A stretch of 64,000 bases of DNA, from positions 37,603,398 to 37,667,397 of the forward strand of contig OX246743.1 of assembly GCA_945910005.1 (NCBI GenBank), written 5' to 3'. Positions 1-12,213 of this stretch are shown here, piece after piece. Position 1 is the stretch's first letter. Each line of letters starts with the position of its first letter. This DNA is from Isoperla grammatica. Taxonomy: Eukaryota; Arthropoda; Insecta; Plecoptera; Perlodidae. Both the position numbers and the translations under genes were made by a program. The notes under the pieces were generated by a model. That model was not told the DNA's origin, searched no databases, and was given only the letters and a program-made list of their open reading frames with translations.

Positions 1-180
1 CTGCAAAGAAGAGGCGGGTACGGGATCCGTCCCAATTCATAGTAGGGGCCCTGGATGGTTCAGCCCTAGACTGAGACGCCCTTCCTCGCACTGCAAGAAG
101 AGGCGGGTACGGGATCCGTCCCAATCCATAGTAGGGGCCCTGGATGGTTCAGCCCTAGACTGAGACGCCCGCGCTCCCAC
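1..180. repeat. Tandem repeat of about 90 bp, two copies at window edge
   Basis: Two near-identical copies begin at 1 and 91. Both contain the GGCGGGTACGGGATCC segment and the GGGGCCCTGGATGGTTCAG segment. The array may continue to the left of the window. Confidence 0.75.
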
Positions 181-2061
181 TGATCACTCTCATTCAGATT
201 CCATCATGTCTTTTCACACTTGTCCCGGGAATATTTGTCCCGGGCATGTCCCGGGGGGTTCTACCCACATATTTTATCTTGACAACCAGTTTTACTATAT
301 TATATCACCCCAGCCCTCGGGCTAACGCGTTTTTAATCCTATGTTCCCTATTCCTTCATCTGATTTAAAGGGCAGCTCGGGAGAGCGTTCCAGCAAAGTT
401 CAAAGCTGAACTATTGTAATAAGCTTACCAAATACCACCAATGGTACTTCAAAGAATCTGATAAAATCATACCATTCAGCGGACAATCTTTACTCTAAAC
501 CACGTAACACAATAATTGAAACAAACATATTTTCTGATTAAGGCATTGTTGTGGGGTGGGGTCACCCCCCCCCCCTTTCTCTGAGGGGTATACGCCACAG
601 ACTACGTACGAGTCATATCACACTTAGTTCCATTAAGCTATTTTGAACTGGAACGAATGCAACCATTCACACAGCAGTCACGACAACTATTAAATAATCT
701 TAAGTGAGCAGCCGTTTGTTTTGTTTTACTGTAATGTGTTTTAAACACAACACTCAAGTAAGGATTACGTCATGTGATTATTGTGCTTTGCCGACGGTAG
801 CAGCATCACAGTGGCAGATAAATATTTCGCGATGCCGTTTATTTATTAGTTAGTTGTATTCCAAATAGTGTTGTCAAATGTTTATTTAATTACCGATCGA
901 AATCTTATGCCTATGATTCTAAAACGTATCTAAGCAAAAGTAATATTTAAATAAAATGCTATTGCGAAAATAGCATTGTCTCATAAGTTCCAAGAAAGAT
1001 TTCACAATTTCTGTAATGTAATAAATCTACTAAGCCAATTATCTGAAGATTAACAACAGAATGAAGGGCTGCTTCATCTTCTGTTTAATCATGACATCAG
1101 CAAAATGTATTACACAATTATTATGATTTAATAATATAGTACACTGTAAAAACAATTGCGTGTTTCACTTTCATAATGATGCGTCAATTAATTATTTGTC
1201 GTGTTGCGTCAAGTCTGTCATGTATGATTTTGTGCGAACATTCCCTTTTTAGCTTCAAATTATACGTTTGTTTGCGGCGCTGTTGGTATGCTCGTGGTAG
1301 GTACATTACATGAAGCAATCCAACCAAGGGCGTTTAAAATTCAGAAACGATTGATTACATCCCATTTATTTTCATTTATGTGTGAAGGTTCATCAGTTTG
1401 GCTCAACTTTTCAATGCCAGACACGATTGCTAGACGGGAAAATGTCCGGATTATTATCAAACTTGTAATTAGGTATTTTACACTTGTCGCGCAAGTCCTT
1501 TATCTGCAATTTCTAGTCGTCTGTCGAATAACAAGCAATCAAGTGCATCTTGAAAGAAGGGTCAAGAACTTGGCAACATGATCGTGGTTGCATAATGCAT
1601 GGTCAGTTGGTCACCCAAACGATTTATTTCCTATTTATTGTTGAATATATCACATAATTTATTATTTAAATTTATTGTGACGTTCAGTTTCATTTTCTGA
1701 CGATAGATGTCAGGTGCTCCTTTTCGATAAATGTGACCAACGTCCAAGCACTGAAATTTCATAAAGTAGGTGTAGGATAATGTTGGAATTAAAACGTAGT
1801 GAACGACATTTGACTTAAAATTCATGATAAATCCTAATAAAATATTATTTTTCTGTGTTATAATTTAATGAAGTAAATATTTAACGCAGCCTTTCACGTA
1901 TTCTGCACAATAAATTATTCAGATTTTTTGTTTAGAGTTGGTATGTAAATTTGTCTGCGACCTCCATCTTTACAGCTGTTTTGCATGGCAAAAGAAGGTC
2001 TAGAACAATATTTGAGATTATTGCATTGAAAAATTATTTAAAAAATCTGTAATTTTGTAAG
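181..2061. other. Intergenic, upstream of NDUFA8
   Basis: AT-rich sequence with no supported gene. An open frame of 97 codons at 1288-1581 has no recognisable domain and no splice context. The proximal promoter of NDUFA8 should lie in the last few hundred bases, but I see no clear TATA box. Confidence 0.5.
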
Positions 2062-4141
2062 ATGGTAATTACGAATGATATCACTCTACCTACAGAAGAG
2101 GATTTAACAGTTGATGAAGTGAATCTAAGTGGGCCAGCTTTACGAGCCGGAGCTTTTCATCTCGGAAAGTACTGTGAACAGCAAAACAATGTAAGCTGCT
2201 TAGGTTAGGGTTGACCGTTGATTAGTTCTTTGCTCTTGATGCAAAGGTCATTTGATCCGTGAGGGAAAGGGCATAATCTGTTATGTTGTATTGACCTTAA
2301 TTCCGTCACTTGCGATAGCTTAGCACTAGGCCTAAATAGGCCCGCCTAGGCCCTAGGCCTACTCTCCGGCAATTAATCTTCTAACCTAAGTAGGGCCTAG
2401 GCCTAGGCCTAGTAGCCTTGACCTAGGGTGTAGAGCTAAGCCTAGGCTTTCAGCTTTCAAGCCAAACCTTTGAATATGTTGGGCCGTGGCGAAATAGGCC
2501 TAGGCCCTAGCGTACAATTTTTTTGTCACTAGGGCCTATCTTCGTAATTAGGCCCTAGGCCTAGACCATACCTGAATCCTGACTGCAAATTGAAGCTCAA
2601 TCTAGCAGCATCTGTGTCACGGTGATGCTAAGCCTAATGACTATTCTGTGCTGTATTTTGTGTACAGATAGGCCCTAGGCCTATTTCATAACTTTGGACT
2701 GCACAAATAACCTGGGCCTAGCAGTGTAATCTAGAAGTACATCTTGTATCTATTCTTTGCTTTGCAGTATGGGCACTCTCCCAGTGGCAGAGACTCCTCC
2801 CATTACTAACGACCCTGACACCTTACATGCCATTAAGAATTACTAAGAGGGCATCTTATATCAATCATAGTAGGGCCTAGACTGGTCCTAGCAAATCTAA
2901 AATAGCCTACTATCACTTGGCAGCCTTGTGATAACTGTACGTTTATGTTCCGATCTTTTACAGGAATTTATGCTGTGTCGGAATGAGCTAGGCGATCCAC
3001 GGAAATGCATACAAGAAGGCAAAGCAGTGACGCGCTGCACGCTTGACTTCTTTCGACAAGTCAAGAAGTCTTGTGCGGACGAGTTCACACAGTATGCAAA
3101 CTGTCTTGACTTATCAAGTGGAAATTTGGAGTTCAAGCAGTAAGTTGAAATTAATATGTACGGTAAATGTGTAAGTAGAGCCGACAATCTGGGTTCAATC
3201 CCCAGTCGGAGCAAACTATATAGGCCAAGACCACACTTTTGTATATTCTTAGTTTCTCCCTGGTCCAATATGAGAAGGACGTTCGCGAGAGATTCGTTTC
3301 AATATAGTGTTGGTAGTTCGCTGTCATCACCGCACAGAATGCACCATGCTTTTCTTCAGGTATTTATGGCCTATGTGGTCTGTCAGCAATAATTGCGTTA
3401 CCTTTCGTTGATCTCCTGGAACTGACAGTGCCGATGCCGCATTACTACACCATTCGTGCCAGACGTCTGAGTGGGCCCAGTGCATTTTGGCACAATGGGT
3501 GGTACTATTATTTTCTTTTAGGCCTACTTCAAAATAAGTTTAAAAGTTATTTGGGTAGTTTCAGCAATTTCAGTACGCCTAAGCGATTACTGTCCTTTAG
3601 CCCTACTTTGCTAATTGCTGATATTTGATTTATATCAATGTTCACATTAGGTAGGCCTACCTAAGGAAAAGTGTAGGGATAACGTTGCTAGGCTTATGGC
3701 CGTAATTTTTTTTTTTTTATCATATGCCCACATTTGGCTTAATCAGGCCATCATGTAAGATCTGGTCAACCAGGCTTATGGCCGCCCATAATGTAACTCC
3801 AAAGAAAGGATAATTTTGTGCCTAACAAAAGAATTAGGACAGAAGTTTAAGAGCTGTTTATTGTCAGCATGTAAAATTTACTTCTGGATTCATGTGAATG
3901 CTCATTCAATCTGTTAAGCTGCCGCAAAACACAAGGAGTCTACGACAAATGCGTCATGGACAACATGGACATAGAGCGCCCACCGTACGGCTACTTCTGC
4001 CGAGTCAAAGTCCACCAGACGGACCGTCCGAAGCCCGAAGAGAAGAAACCGGTTCTGTATCCCGACGCGACCCCGACTTTGCCGGAGAACTATCCTCGTC
4101 CGCCCGCAAAGTACGGCTCCCGTTTCCACTGGCTAGAGTAG
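2062..4141 (+). CDS. NDUFA8: NADH dehydrogenase (ubiquinone) 1 alpha subcomplex subunit 8, 3 exons
   Basis: Accessory subunit of mitochondrial respiratory complex I, located on the intermembrane-space side. Coding exons are 2062-2190, 2964-3139 and 3919-4141, with splice phases 0 and 2, giving about 175 residues (human is 172). Donors are GTAAGC and GTAAGT; acceptors are CAG and AAG. The start ATG follows TTTTGTAAG and opens with MVITNDITLP, then the family segment LTVDEVNLS. Cysteine spacing matches the quadruple CX9C family: C-EQQNNEFML-C, C-RNELGDPRK-C, C-ADEFTQYAN-C and C-RKTQGVYDK-C. These form disulfides after Mia40-dependent import, as known for the family. The C-terminus is YGSRFHWLE, against GSRFYFWTK in the human protein. 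The downstream neighbour, a G-alpha gene, is convergent. The exon structure looks intact. Confidence 0.96.
2300..2720. repeat. Cluster of AGGCCT/TAGGCCTA palindromic motifs in NDUFA8 intron 1
   Basis: The first NDUFA8 intron contains a dense run of short, overlapping AGGCCT, TAGGCCTA and GGGCCTAG words. Similar but looser clusters occur at about 45200-45730 and 51350-51530. The origin is unknown; no longer repeat unit is visible. Confidence 0.6.
3150..3260 (+). repeat. tRNA-like SINE fragment in NDUFA8 intron 2
   Basis: A box B-like segment, GGGTTCAATCCCC, sits within CAATCTGGGTTCAATCCCCAG, just after the exon 2 donor. No complete cloverleaf or box A is convincing, so it is called a degraded tRNA-derived SINE head. 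The rest of intron 2 (3260-3918) shows nothing else recognisable. Confidence 0.35.
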
Positions 4142-4257
4142 AAACGGTTACGCCACTGTGGCGGTGACCTAAAGAAGGTAACACGTGCCAGTAAGGTTCG
4201 ATTTATTAGTTTATATCTAGGTGTTGTGTACGTAGCTGCGTGGAACACGTTTACATT

Positions 4258-4465
4258 AATAAAAAAGATAGACATTGCAATGACGTTAACAATATTGGTT
4301 CTGGCCTGTATACCTATTGGAAGCTCTGTTTATAACTTGCAGAATGGTTTGGTATCTCTCATAAATTGTTGGCTATGCTACGTATCGTAGGCTTGAATGA
4401 GGTTCCCTGTTTGAAGAACTTGTATATTTATTTCTTCATTGTAAATAATATGGTGTAGCAATAAA
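4258..4465 (+). promoter_or_regulatory. NDUFA8 poly(A) signals
   Basis: AATAAA hexamers occur at 4258-4263, 117 bp after the stop, and at 4460-4465. Either could end the NDUFA8 transcript. Confidence 0.5.
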
Positions 4466-5346
4466 CTGAATTTCATCCCAATGTTAATGGCTTTATTGCG
4501 TTCAAACTTCCCGTAGCCTAGTTATCACAGCATTTGGTTTCTACTTGCATCCAGGGCTCGATTTTTAAATTATAAAGCACTCGCCCGGTTTCTAATTTAC
4601 CAGTCCGAAAAGAAAAACACTACTCCTAACATTTCCTTTTCTTCTAATTTGTATCAACGTCTCACCTTATAACTTGCCACCACGGTCAAGTCAAGTTGAA
4701 GAACACTGTTTTGACCTAGTTGCTGAAATTATCAGGTGGAATTATTGGTATCAAGAACAACGTCTGTGTTACTATTTTGTAGCTTGTGGTAATGAGGTCG
4801 CATTTTTCGAATTTATGTTTGTTTAACTGCCACGGGCGACCAGGCGAGCGCTAAATTCGAGCCCTGCTTGCATCTTACATTTTTAGGTTTGTTTGATTAG
4901 GTTTACAACAAATAAATAAATGTATGTGTTGATATGAGTTAAATTATAATAATAATTATTGTTGCTCCAGTTTGGAATCAAAAGCATTGTTCTAGGTCAT
5001 GAGATTGGTGCTCAAGAAGACTTAAGTCCGAATGCATAGTTCACACTCAAGCCCTCCTCAACTCAGCCTCTCCTCAGCCGTACGTAGCCACCAATCACAG
5101 AGCCGTCCACATGGCAATGCCGTTCCGTGATTGGTGGTTGGGCGAGGCTGAGGAGAGGCTGAGTTGGGGAAGGCTTGAGTCTGGACTATATGCATTTGGG
5201 CCTAAGCTATCCAGTGTAGGCCTAGTTTTATTAGGAAAGCAGGAACCTGTTTATATATTAGTGTTAAGGTATACCTACAACATATACAACACAACTTAAA
5301 AATAAATGAATCTAGTATAAACTAAAGCTTACATGAAACAATTCAT
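4466..5346. other. Intergenic between convergent NDUFA8 and G-alpha
   Basis: No gene seen. It holds one foldback MITE (5032-5195). A reverse-strand AATAAA at 5347-5352 is a plausible poly(A) signal for the G-alpha gene, about 165 bp past its stop. Confidence 0.5.
5032..5195. mobile_element. Foldback MITE, family A copy 1
   Basis: The ends are inverted copies: CTCAAGCC...CTCAACTCAGCCTCTCCTC pairs with GAGGAGAGGCTGAGTTG...GGCTTGAG. ATGCAT lies at both outer ends. A second, closely related copy lies at 61814-61985, which establishes this as a mobile family. Confidence 0.8.
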
Positions 5347-5517
5347 TTTATTGTTGATGAGATCAGATAGGCAAGTCATTCTCTGTAGGCCTATGTACAG
5401 CTATATCATACTACTCATGTCATATTCTTTCTTGCTTTATCTACAGCATTCTTCTTATCACGTTCTCATTCTTTCTAATGTCTTATCTTCAATTTACATT
5501 AAATACAGTAGCATTGC

Positions 5518-5969
5518 CTATTCTAATCCGACCGATTGAAGGTTTTGCATGATGATTATAGTATGTACGTCATCAAACACAGTCCTTATGTTGTTAGTGT
5601 CTGTGGCGATGGTGAAGTGATGATACAGTTCTCGTGGGTTTCTGTCTTCGATGTTAAGCAAGCTCGAACTCTTCTTGTGGTTCGTTTGTTTTGTTGCCGA
5701 CTGTTGGTAAAAGATATTGAACATGTGAAAACGCTTAGGTACTTCGAAATATAAAACAAGCATCGGTCAAATCTTAGAATTTAGTCCAGTAAGAGCAGAG
5801 TAAGAAAGAGCAGAGGAAGAAGAAAGTGAAGACGAGGAGCCGGAGGAAGTTAACATGAGGGAAGCGTCAGGCATGGCCAGCCGGCTTCGATGTACCTAGG
5901 GGCCAGAATATGATGGGATGAAGTTCCTATCCCCTACCCGACTTCATTGTTGGACACAGGGAGCAGATA

Positions 5970-6000
<31 letters not shown>

Positions 6001-9000
6001 TACCCCCACAGCATTTATTCTCATTCTGATATATGCGCTAGTATGTGACTTCTTTCAAGAACCTCTTCATACCATGCATAAAACATAATTTACAGGTTTT
6101 TAAGTTTTACTGTATTAACTTCAAATACATGTGATGAAAGTAAGGTATCATTCAAGCTGCTGTATCATACAAGTTATACTTACAAGAAAAAGATCGCGGA
6201 TAAAACACTTGGTCCTAATGTATTCATCAGACTGGTCTCCGTCTGAAACGTTAAACGTAGGCACATGTTTTATTGTTGGAAATCTGGATAGTTCGATATG
6301 TGATAATGAAGGGTGGCTCGAAACAATTGCCACAGGATGGATTAGACAAGTAGTAGGTATCGAGTAAGTGTTCAGTCTCTAGCGAACCATCGTAGGCTAG
6401 GTATTCCATCTATCCTCCTATTGGCTAGTGAACTAGAAGAATTGTATGTATTGGAAGTAGTGGTAACAACACAGGCTAGATGAGCAACACACATTTGTCA
6501 ACAGGTTTTACCTTTAGGGCTCAGTTCGTAATTTGTGTATTCGGGAAAGTATTGGCCAATGCATTTTCCACTCGTGATTTTCTCTTGTAGTACATCTTGT
6601 TTGTTCAGAAACAAGATAAACCCAGAGTCTTGTAAGAATCTGAAACACATGGCATTGTATGAATTAAGTCTCCAATAGTTTGCTAAACTTGTTTTTTTTA
6701 GTTCTTGTTTATTGTACGTAGTATAAAATATAAATATAGTTTTCCTGCTGCAACTATTTTCATGCTGACCTTCCATTTTTATCTAACTGCTGTTGCATCC
6801 ACTCCGTTTCTACGAAAATCAATAGATTCCTGGAATTCTTTCGTGCAGATGGTCTTCCGCTCAGTAGAGTACACTAGACTGGCCTCATTACTTAAATTAG
6901 TAATGCCCAAGTGTGTTTAGGGTTTTCAGAAATCCAATAAGTGGACGAAAAGTATCACTAGACCTATATTTTACCAGTTTCAAGTAGATGTTAGCAACTA
7001 AAAGACTTGTAAGTTATGTTGATGTTATTGGACTCTATTATTTAGTCAGCTTAGGACAAATATACAAAGCATTTTTGTACCAAGGTTTCAAACTACAGTT
7101 GCTATTTGAGAAGAAAATTCAAACAATGACTTAAGAACTGTTTATCATCATACCCACAGAGACTCCCAAATCAGCTCACAACATTTAATAGGTGTAGTTC
7201 CCTACCTACTATTCCAAACATCTGTGAAGACGCTCAAAGATTCTGAGAGCCGGTTGATTCCCGCCACCTCCCGTAACGTCTGGTCGAAATCACTCGATGC
7301 TACCAGGAATAATATCGCCTCAATGCCTTCAAACACCTAGAAGATCACAGTGTCAATTTGTTCATTAGTTACCAGCTTGATGCTTCCAGAAGCATAGGTG
7401 GGTTCTTGAAAGTGAGGAATGGGTTGGTTACTAGTTCAGTTACCTCATTATGTAGGGAGGGGGTAATGTTTTTAGAATCGTTCTCAAGTTTGCCAATTGT
7501 TTCAGCAGATTTTAAGATCATAACTGAATTTATTTAATAACGTTTTGTTGTGGATCTTTTTGGGTTTCACTTGGTTGGTGTATTTAACTGATTTATAGAT
7601 TTTTTTAGTATTGATGGTTTGTAATGGTATTTAGTATTTAGCTTCTCTTCTATACATTATTATACATTCCATAAAGATGTTATAATTATGCTACTATTTT
7701 CATACACATTACTTTGGCCCTTTTAGTTTTAGGAGATCATCTTCTCATTCTCAGCTGTTGTCTCAAACATGACTGTAGGCTACTTACTTGTATCCACTTT
7801 CTTCTGTAGCCACGTTGGCCACCCACATCGTACATCCAGAACTGTTGAGACCCTCCTCCATATTTCTTTGGAACTTTCACCGAGAACTCCACCTTTTGAA
7901 TCGCTGTGGTCATCTTCCGGCAGTGGAGTATGTCCTAAAGTTAACAGGGCTATGAAATATAATACTGTTTTAGGGACACATCAAGAATAATAATCCTCAC
8001 ATACTGTAATGTTTAAATTGTTAATTTAGATTATTTTGTTGCACAATGCGAGACAATTAAGTCTTCATTTACAAAATAACGAAACAATCAATTTTAAATA
8101 CCGGTAAGTCTATAATACTGTTTATTAAATTTAATATAGCAAATGACAGCTTCCTCCTTTTGAGCCCTTAAAATACCAGAGGCCTAGAGAGCATCAGATC
8201 TCATGGTTGTATTACTATATTATCCCCCAAATTTATTACTCAACTGTCTTAGGGCCGGTATTTCAATGTCCAGTTAAAGTGCCAAGTAAATTTAACTGTC
8301 AGGTAGGCCCAGTTTGGTGTGTTTCTACTGGCCGTTGTCATGGTGAAAACAATTTAACTGAAAAGTAGATTTTAACTGGACATTGAAATACCGGACATTA
8401 ACCAATTAAAAGGTGATTTAATTTACATACTTCGTCACTTGGAGAGTAACTTGGTTGAGCAACCAAATCAATTCGATCCAGGAAGCTGAAACAAAAACAG
8501 TGTTATGTTGTGTGACTCATTGGTGTAGTGGGTTTATAGCTGCTTCCAATGCAGAGAGTCCAGGGTTCAATTCCCGGTTCGGGCTCGGTATTTTAACTTT
8601 GGAAATATACACGAACCTGTACTACTTATACTACTGTACTAGGGTACTGTATATTATGTAAATGGAGTTGTGGTAAAAAAGCTATTGTTTTCACTAATGC
8701 CTGGATTTTCCGAGCCCCGATTAGTGATTATACGATATTCTGAATTATCCGAGCTCAATTCAGCCGCCTAAAAATAGTAAATGAGTTTTCTTTATTATTT
8801 TACGATGTGGAGATAGAACATTAGACGAGATAACATTATCCCAACTCATTCTAAGTACTGTACGTAATTAACGATTTCCTAACTCCATTATATGATGTAA
8901 TTCTTACCCGTTTTCCTGTTCAATGTCCTCAAACCCATACATATAATAGAATACTAACTTATATCGCAATGGTTTAGTTGAATGTTTAGGTGTGCTTAAA

Positions 9001-10113
9001 CAAAAATGTCAGGATCAACCGAGTTTTCATTTATCCAATCTGTTATTGGTCCCATTAAACTCTGATAGGGCATTTAGAATAGTTTTTAATTTGTGTCCAT
9101 TGAAATACAATACACACACAAACATTAAAAAACAATACGTCAATGACTGTTAATAATTTGAAAAACCATAAAAGAGTACTGCAGTGATTGTATGGATGGG
9201 ATAGTGTACATGTGTAAACGTGTACACGTTAGCCGTTTTCCTCTAAATATTAAATGCATGAACCTGTGAATGCCGCCTACACAAGGTTCTGTTGTGTGCT
9301 ACCGGCCACAGCGTACGATCTTAGCTGACCGACGGCTCGCCGCTGAACCAACATCGCACACAAAATTCATATCGATACAGTGCACACCCTAATTCACATG
9401 TACAATCTCTTGGGTAGGCAGGCACTAATGTGTACACATGTAAAGTAGCCCCACAGCAACTTTGGAACTGGAGACGTCACATATGGGCGTGTTGGAGCCA
9501 ATCAGCGGGCGGCTTTCACCAATACTCACATTTGGTTGGTCAAGCCTCACTCATCTGTGACGACGCCAGCCCCGAAGTTGCTGTGGAGCGACTTTACACG
9601 CCTTTCATAGGGAGAGGATACAAGTTTACTGAAATTCACCATGACTGTTATGGTACTTTTACAGCTACATGTTGGGAGCGAAGCGAAGGCGCGAGCTCCA
9701 ATCAGCGGCCGAGTTTTACACGAACTCGGCTGCTTATTGGAGCTCGCGCCCTCGCTTCGCTCCCAACGCTTAGCTGTAAACGCACCGTTATTGGTTAAGA
9801 AAGTGTGTGTGTAGTACACTGTACACAAGATAGAAGATGTACTTACTACTTTGTACTGTCAATGAGCTGAAACTCGTTGGATCGTCGATAGCATTCTTGA
9901 ATACCTCCGTCAGCCCACAAACGATCCACAAAGTCAAAATAAACCTGATCAAGCGGAAACATACAATGATCTGCCGTTAGAGGTGATTACGTGATGTGAT
10001 TCACACACGACAAGTTAAATAATATTGCTTTACTTTTTTTTAAATTTATCATATAGGTGGTAGATCTATTTTGGAGAAAAGAGATCTTCAAAGTTCAACA
10101 ATCTTTATGATAA

Positions 10114-10144
<31 letters not shown>

Positions 10145-11472
10145 CTGTGCATATACCTAGACATATGTTTCTTCGGAGGTAAATTCAACTGGAGTAACTA
10201 GTCTTGATATAAGAAAATTGACAATGATGAATTGACCTGCCTCTTTAAATGGGCAGTTTGGAAACTGTGTGTGGAGTCACTCATAGGTCAAAGTTGCACT
10301 TGCTTATAAACTTACCTGTGTATATTGGTCAGGGGCCTCAGGGCCTATTGCTTGTATATATTGAGTGCATTCCTCATTTTCCTCATACTCCAACGCGACA
10401 GGTGGATCCAAGAGAGAAAGATGTGTCACCAGATCGAAGATTGCTTCGTGTACATTCGCTCGGATTTCATTTGCCTTCTCAAGCCGTTCACTTGGGGAAA
10501 ACATGGTCATATTATTTATAAGTGTAGACTGTAGGATATAAGCCAATTTGTTAGATTTGATTTTAAGATATAGATTGAAAATTTAATACCTAAATAAATA
10601 AATACAAATACACTTTGATTTAAACTGCAAAAAATTTAATACAACAAATAAGTATATTTTCACCTGGTCTATTTTTTTAAATTTATTTGAATATACTATA
10701 AACAAGACGAGAAAAATAGGAGAGAAAAATTCCCGAAGAAACTTCAACGACGGCGGCAAAATGGATTGAACCTCAAAATAATGAATTGGCATTTGAAGGA
10801 GCAATGATTACAGAAAAGGTAAATGGTAGGTTAAGTTTACTGTAAAGGGGTAAAAAGTAAGGTAAGTTAACTGTTGCCCTACATACCTGTCTGAGAATCC
10901 ACTGATGTGTAGAATTTTCATTTGTTTTATAATAGTTGTCTTTCCCGACTCTCCCGTTCCTGAAAGATCATAATTATGAACTGAAGCAGTCATTACTTGA
11001 AGTATATTTTAAAGTAATTAATTTACGTATCCTTGTATATATTAAATAGCACACCAGCAAGCATTTCATTTTTCATAATATCTAAGCAGTGGACTACACT
11101 GCCTAGATTTTTTGTGTATTTACTTATTTATCTCAGATTGCAAATCACTTTGTATTGTGTATATCTCAAGATCTCTTGTCTACTTACTAGTTACTTTATG
11201 TAATTTAATTTTGCTACACTTTGTCCTAACATTATTTAGTTGGGTGCTGATTTAGCTGGTGTTAATTATGCGGTGCCCATAATACCTCTGTGGTGGAAAC
11301 ACCTTTTCACCCAACTAAAAGAGAAATTACTCACACTAATCACCAAACACTTACCAAGTAGTAGGATTTTGATCGCTTTCTTATCATTGTTGTACCATGC
11401 AGCTAATTTCTTCTCAATTTCTTTACTCGCTCGCTTTTCTGGACTTTCTGGTCTTAAACAGTATAACTTCAT
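5518..11472 (-). CDS. Heterotrimeric G-protein alpha subunit, divergent, possibly Gv class, 10 exons
   Basis: GTP-binding alpha subunit that would couple GPCRs to effectors at the plasma membrane. Minus-strand coding exons: 11355-11472, 10887-10959, 10316-10490, 9847-9944, 8431-8485, 7788-7934, 7206-7336, 6512-6639, 6184-6242 and 5518-5700. All phases agree, giving about 388 residues. Motifs in order: LLLGTGESGKTT (P-loop), FSDSERLEK then the helical domain, YRRSNEFQLIDS, CRKMTTAI (switch I with the catalytic Arg), MYDVGGQRGYRRKW (switch II with the catalytic Gln), FLVASSDFDQTL, FLNKQD (guanine specificity), HHFTIATDT (the usual TCAT motif, with Ile for Cys), and the tail NLQSVGLE. The start MKLYC lacks Gly2, so N-myristoylation is not expected; Cys5 could be palmitoylated. 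The tail is not that of Gs (QYELL), Gi (GLF) or Gq (YNLV). Gv membership is an inference. An upstream coding exon is not excluded, because the frame stays open before the ATG. Confidence 0.93.
5970..5998. repeat. Poly(A)-rich tract
   Basis: A run of about 23 A followed by G and more A lies in the last G-alpha intron. It may be the tail of an old retroposon. No body was identified with confidence. Confidence 0.5.
8505..8600 (+). repeat. tRNA-derived SINE head in G-alpha intron
   Basis: TTGGTGTAGTGGG resembles box A and GGGTTCAATTCCC is a near-perfect box B, about 40 bp apart. The segment begins about 20 bp upstream (gene sense) of the exon at 8431-8485. It is likely a decayed SINE and not a functional tRNA: no intact acceptor stem is seen. 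Confidence 0.5.
9440..9597. mobile_element. Foldback MITE, family B copy 1
   Basis: The left end CCACAGCAACTTTGG and the right end CGAAGTTGCTGTGG are inverted copies. Imperfect pairing extends inward through the GACGTCAC...GTGACG segment. The outermost bases are GTAAAG and CTTTAC. A related copy lies at 47571-47727. It sits in a G-alpha intron, upstream (gene sense) of exon 9847-9944. Confidence 0.75.
9652..9785. mobile_element. Foldback MITE with long hairpin
   Basis: Near-palindrome: the left arm TTGGGAGCGAAGCGAAGGCG mirrors CGCCCTCGCTTCGCTCCCAA. Outer ends are TTTTACAGCTA and TAGCTGTAAA. Only a short loop separates the arms. It lies close to family B copy 1 in the same intron. Confidence 0.75.
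10119..10144. repeat. Poly(A) tract
   Basis: An uninterrupted run of about 25 A in a G-alpha intron. No retroposon body could be assigned. Confidence 0.5.
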
Positions 11473-12213
11473 ACCTAGGATGATAACAATATGTTTAGGT
11501 ACTCTAGATTTGTGTATCCCCTTTTTTATCTTACTTTAATGTGCGTGTTTGTACTTAATAGTCGTAATATTCTACACCTTTTTGCTACGTGAAGTGATCA
11601 CGTTACAGGCACACTTTCCACTTATCTTTCTCTTGGATGCACCTGACGCAGACACATACGTCTGCTTAGTTAAACCTTAATGATACACGTAATGATCATC
11701 TTATCAATATCCTGTCTTTGTCCAAACTCTGAATTAGATAAACTATCTAGGAGATTGCAAGTACAGTCTTTGACAAGAAGTGGTTAACATAATTATATAG
11801 CTGCAAGTGATGTTCATTGCATTTATCTTTATTGATACCAAAGATTACAAACTAGGGTTGATACATTTACACGATTTTTGTTTTGTGAGTTTATTCCATT
11901 GTTTTCCTGGTATATTGTGTAGTTGTATTTATTTTCTTGCTTTGTTTATCAGTTTTATAACATGAATAGGGCAGACATAAAATAAATGAAATAAATAGCT
12001 TTGATACAATACTGCGAGACCTTGTTATCTTGTATTGATGTTGTATTTGTATTGATCAAGTGCTTCACGTGTAATTGCCTTGTTAGTAGAAAGGCTTATT
12101 TGTGAGAATAGGAAGTATTTGTATAATATGCCAATGGATGTTTATCAGTACTGGTAGAGAGACATGGCATTATACCCTACAACGAAACATTTGTATAAGA
12201 TGAGAGAATATAA
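11473..12213. other. Upstream region of G-alpha gene
   Basis: No other gene seen. CCTAG lies 2 bp before the chosen G-alpha ATG and could be a splice acceptor joining a 5' UTR or further coding exon upstream. A segment at about 11948-11998 (GAATAGGGCAGACATAAAAT, then TAAA-type repeats) resembles one at 52728-52770 and is probably the 3' end of a retroposon family. Confidence 0.4.

Noticed and set aside
2897..3268. 123-codon minus-strand frame
   Set aside because: It is the antisense of NDUFA8 exon 2 and a SINE fragment.
10316..10546. G-alpha exon 3 starting at the CTACAG acceptor (10529)
   Set aside because: That acceptor is out of phase with the P-loop exon donor. The acceptor at 10491 (TTTTCCCCAAG) restores phase and the family alignment.
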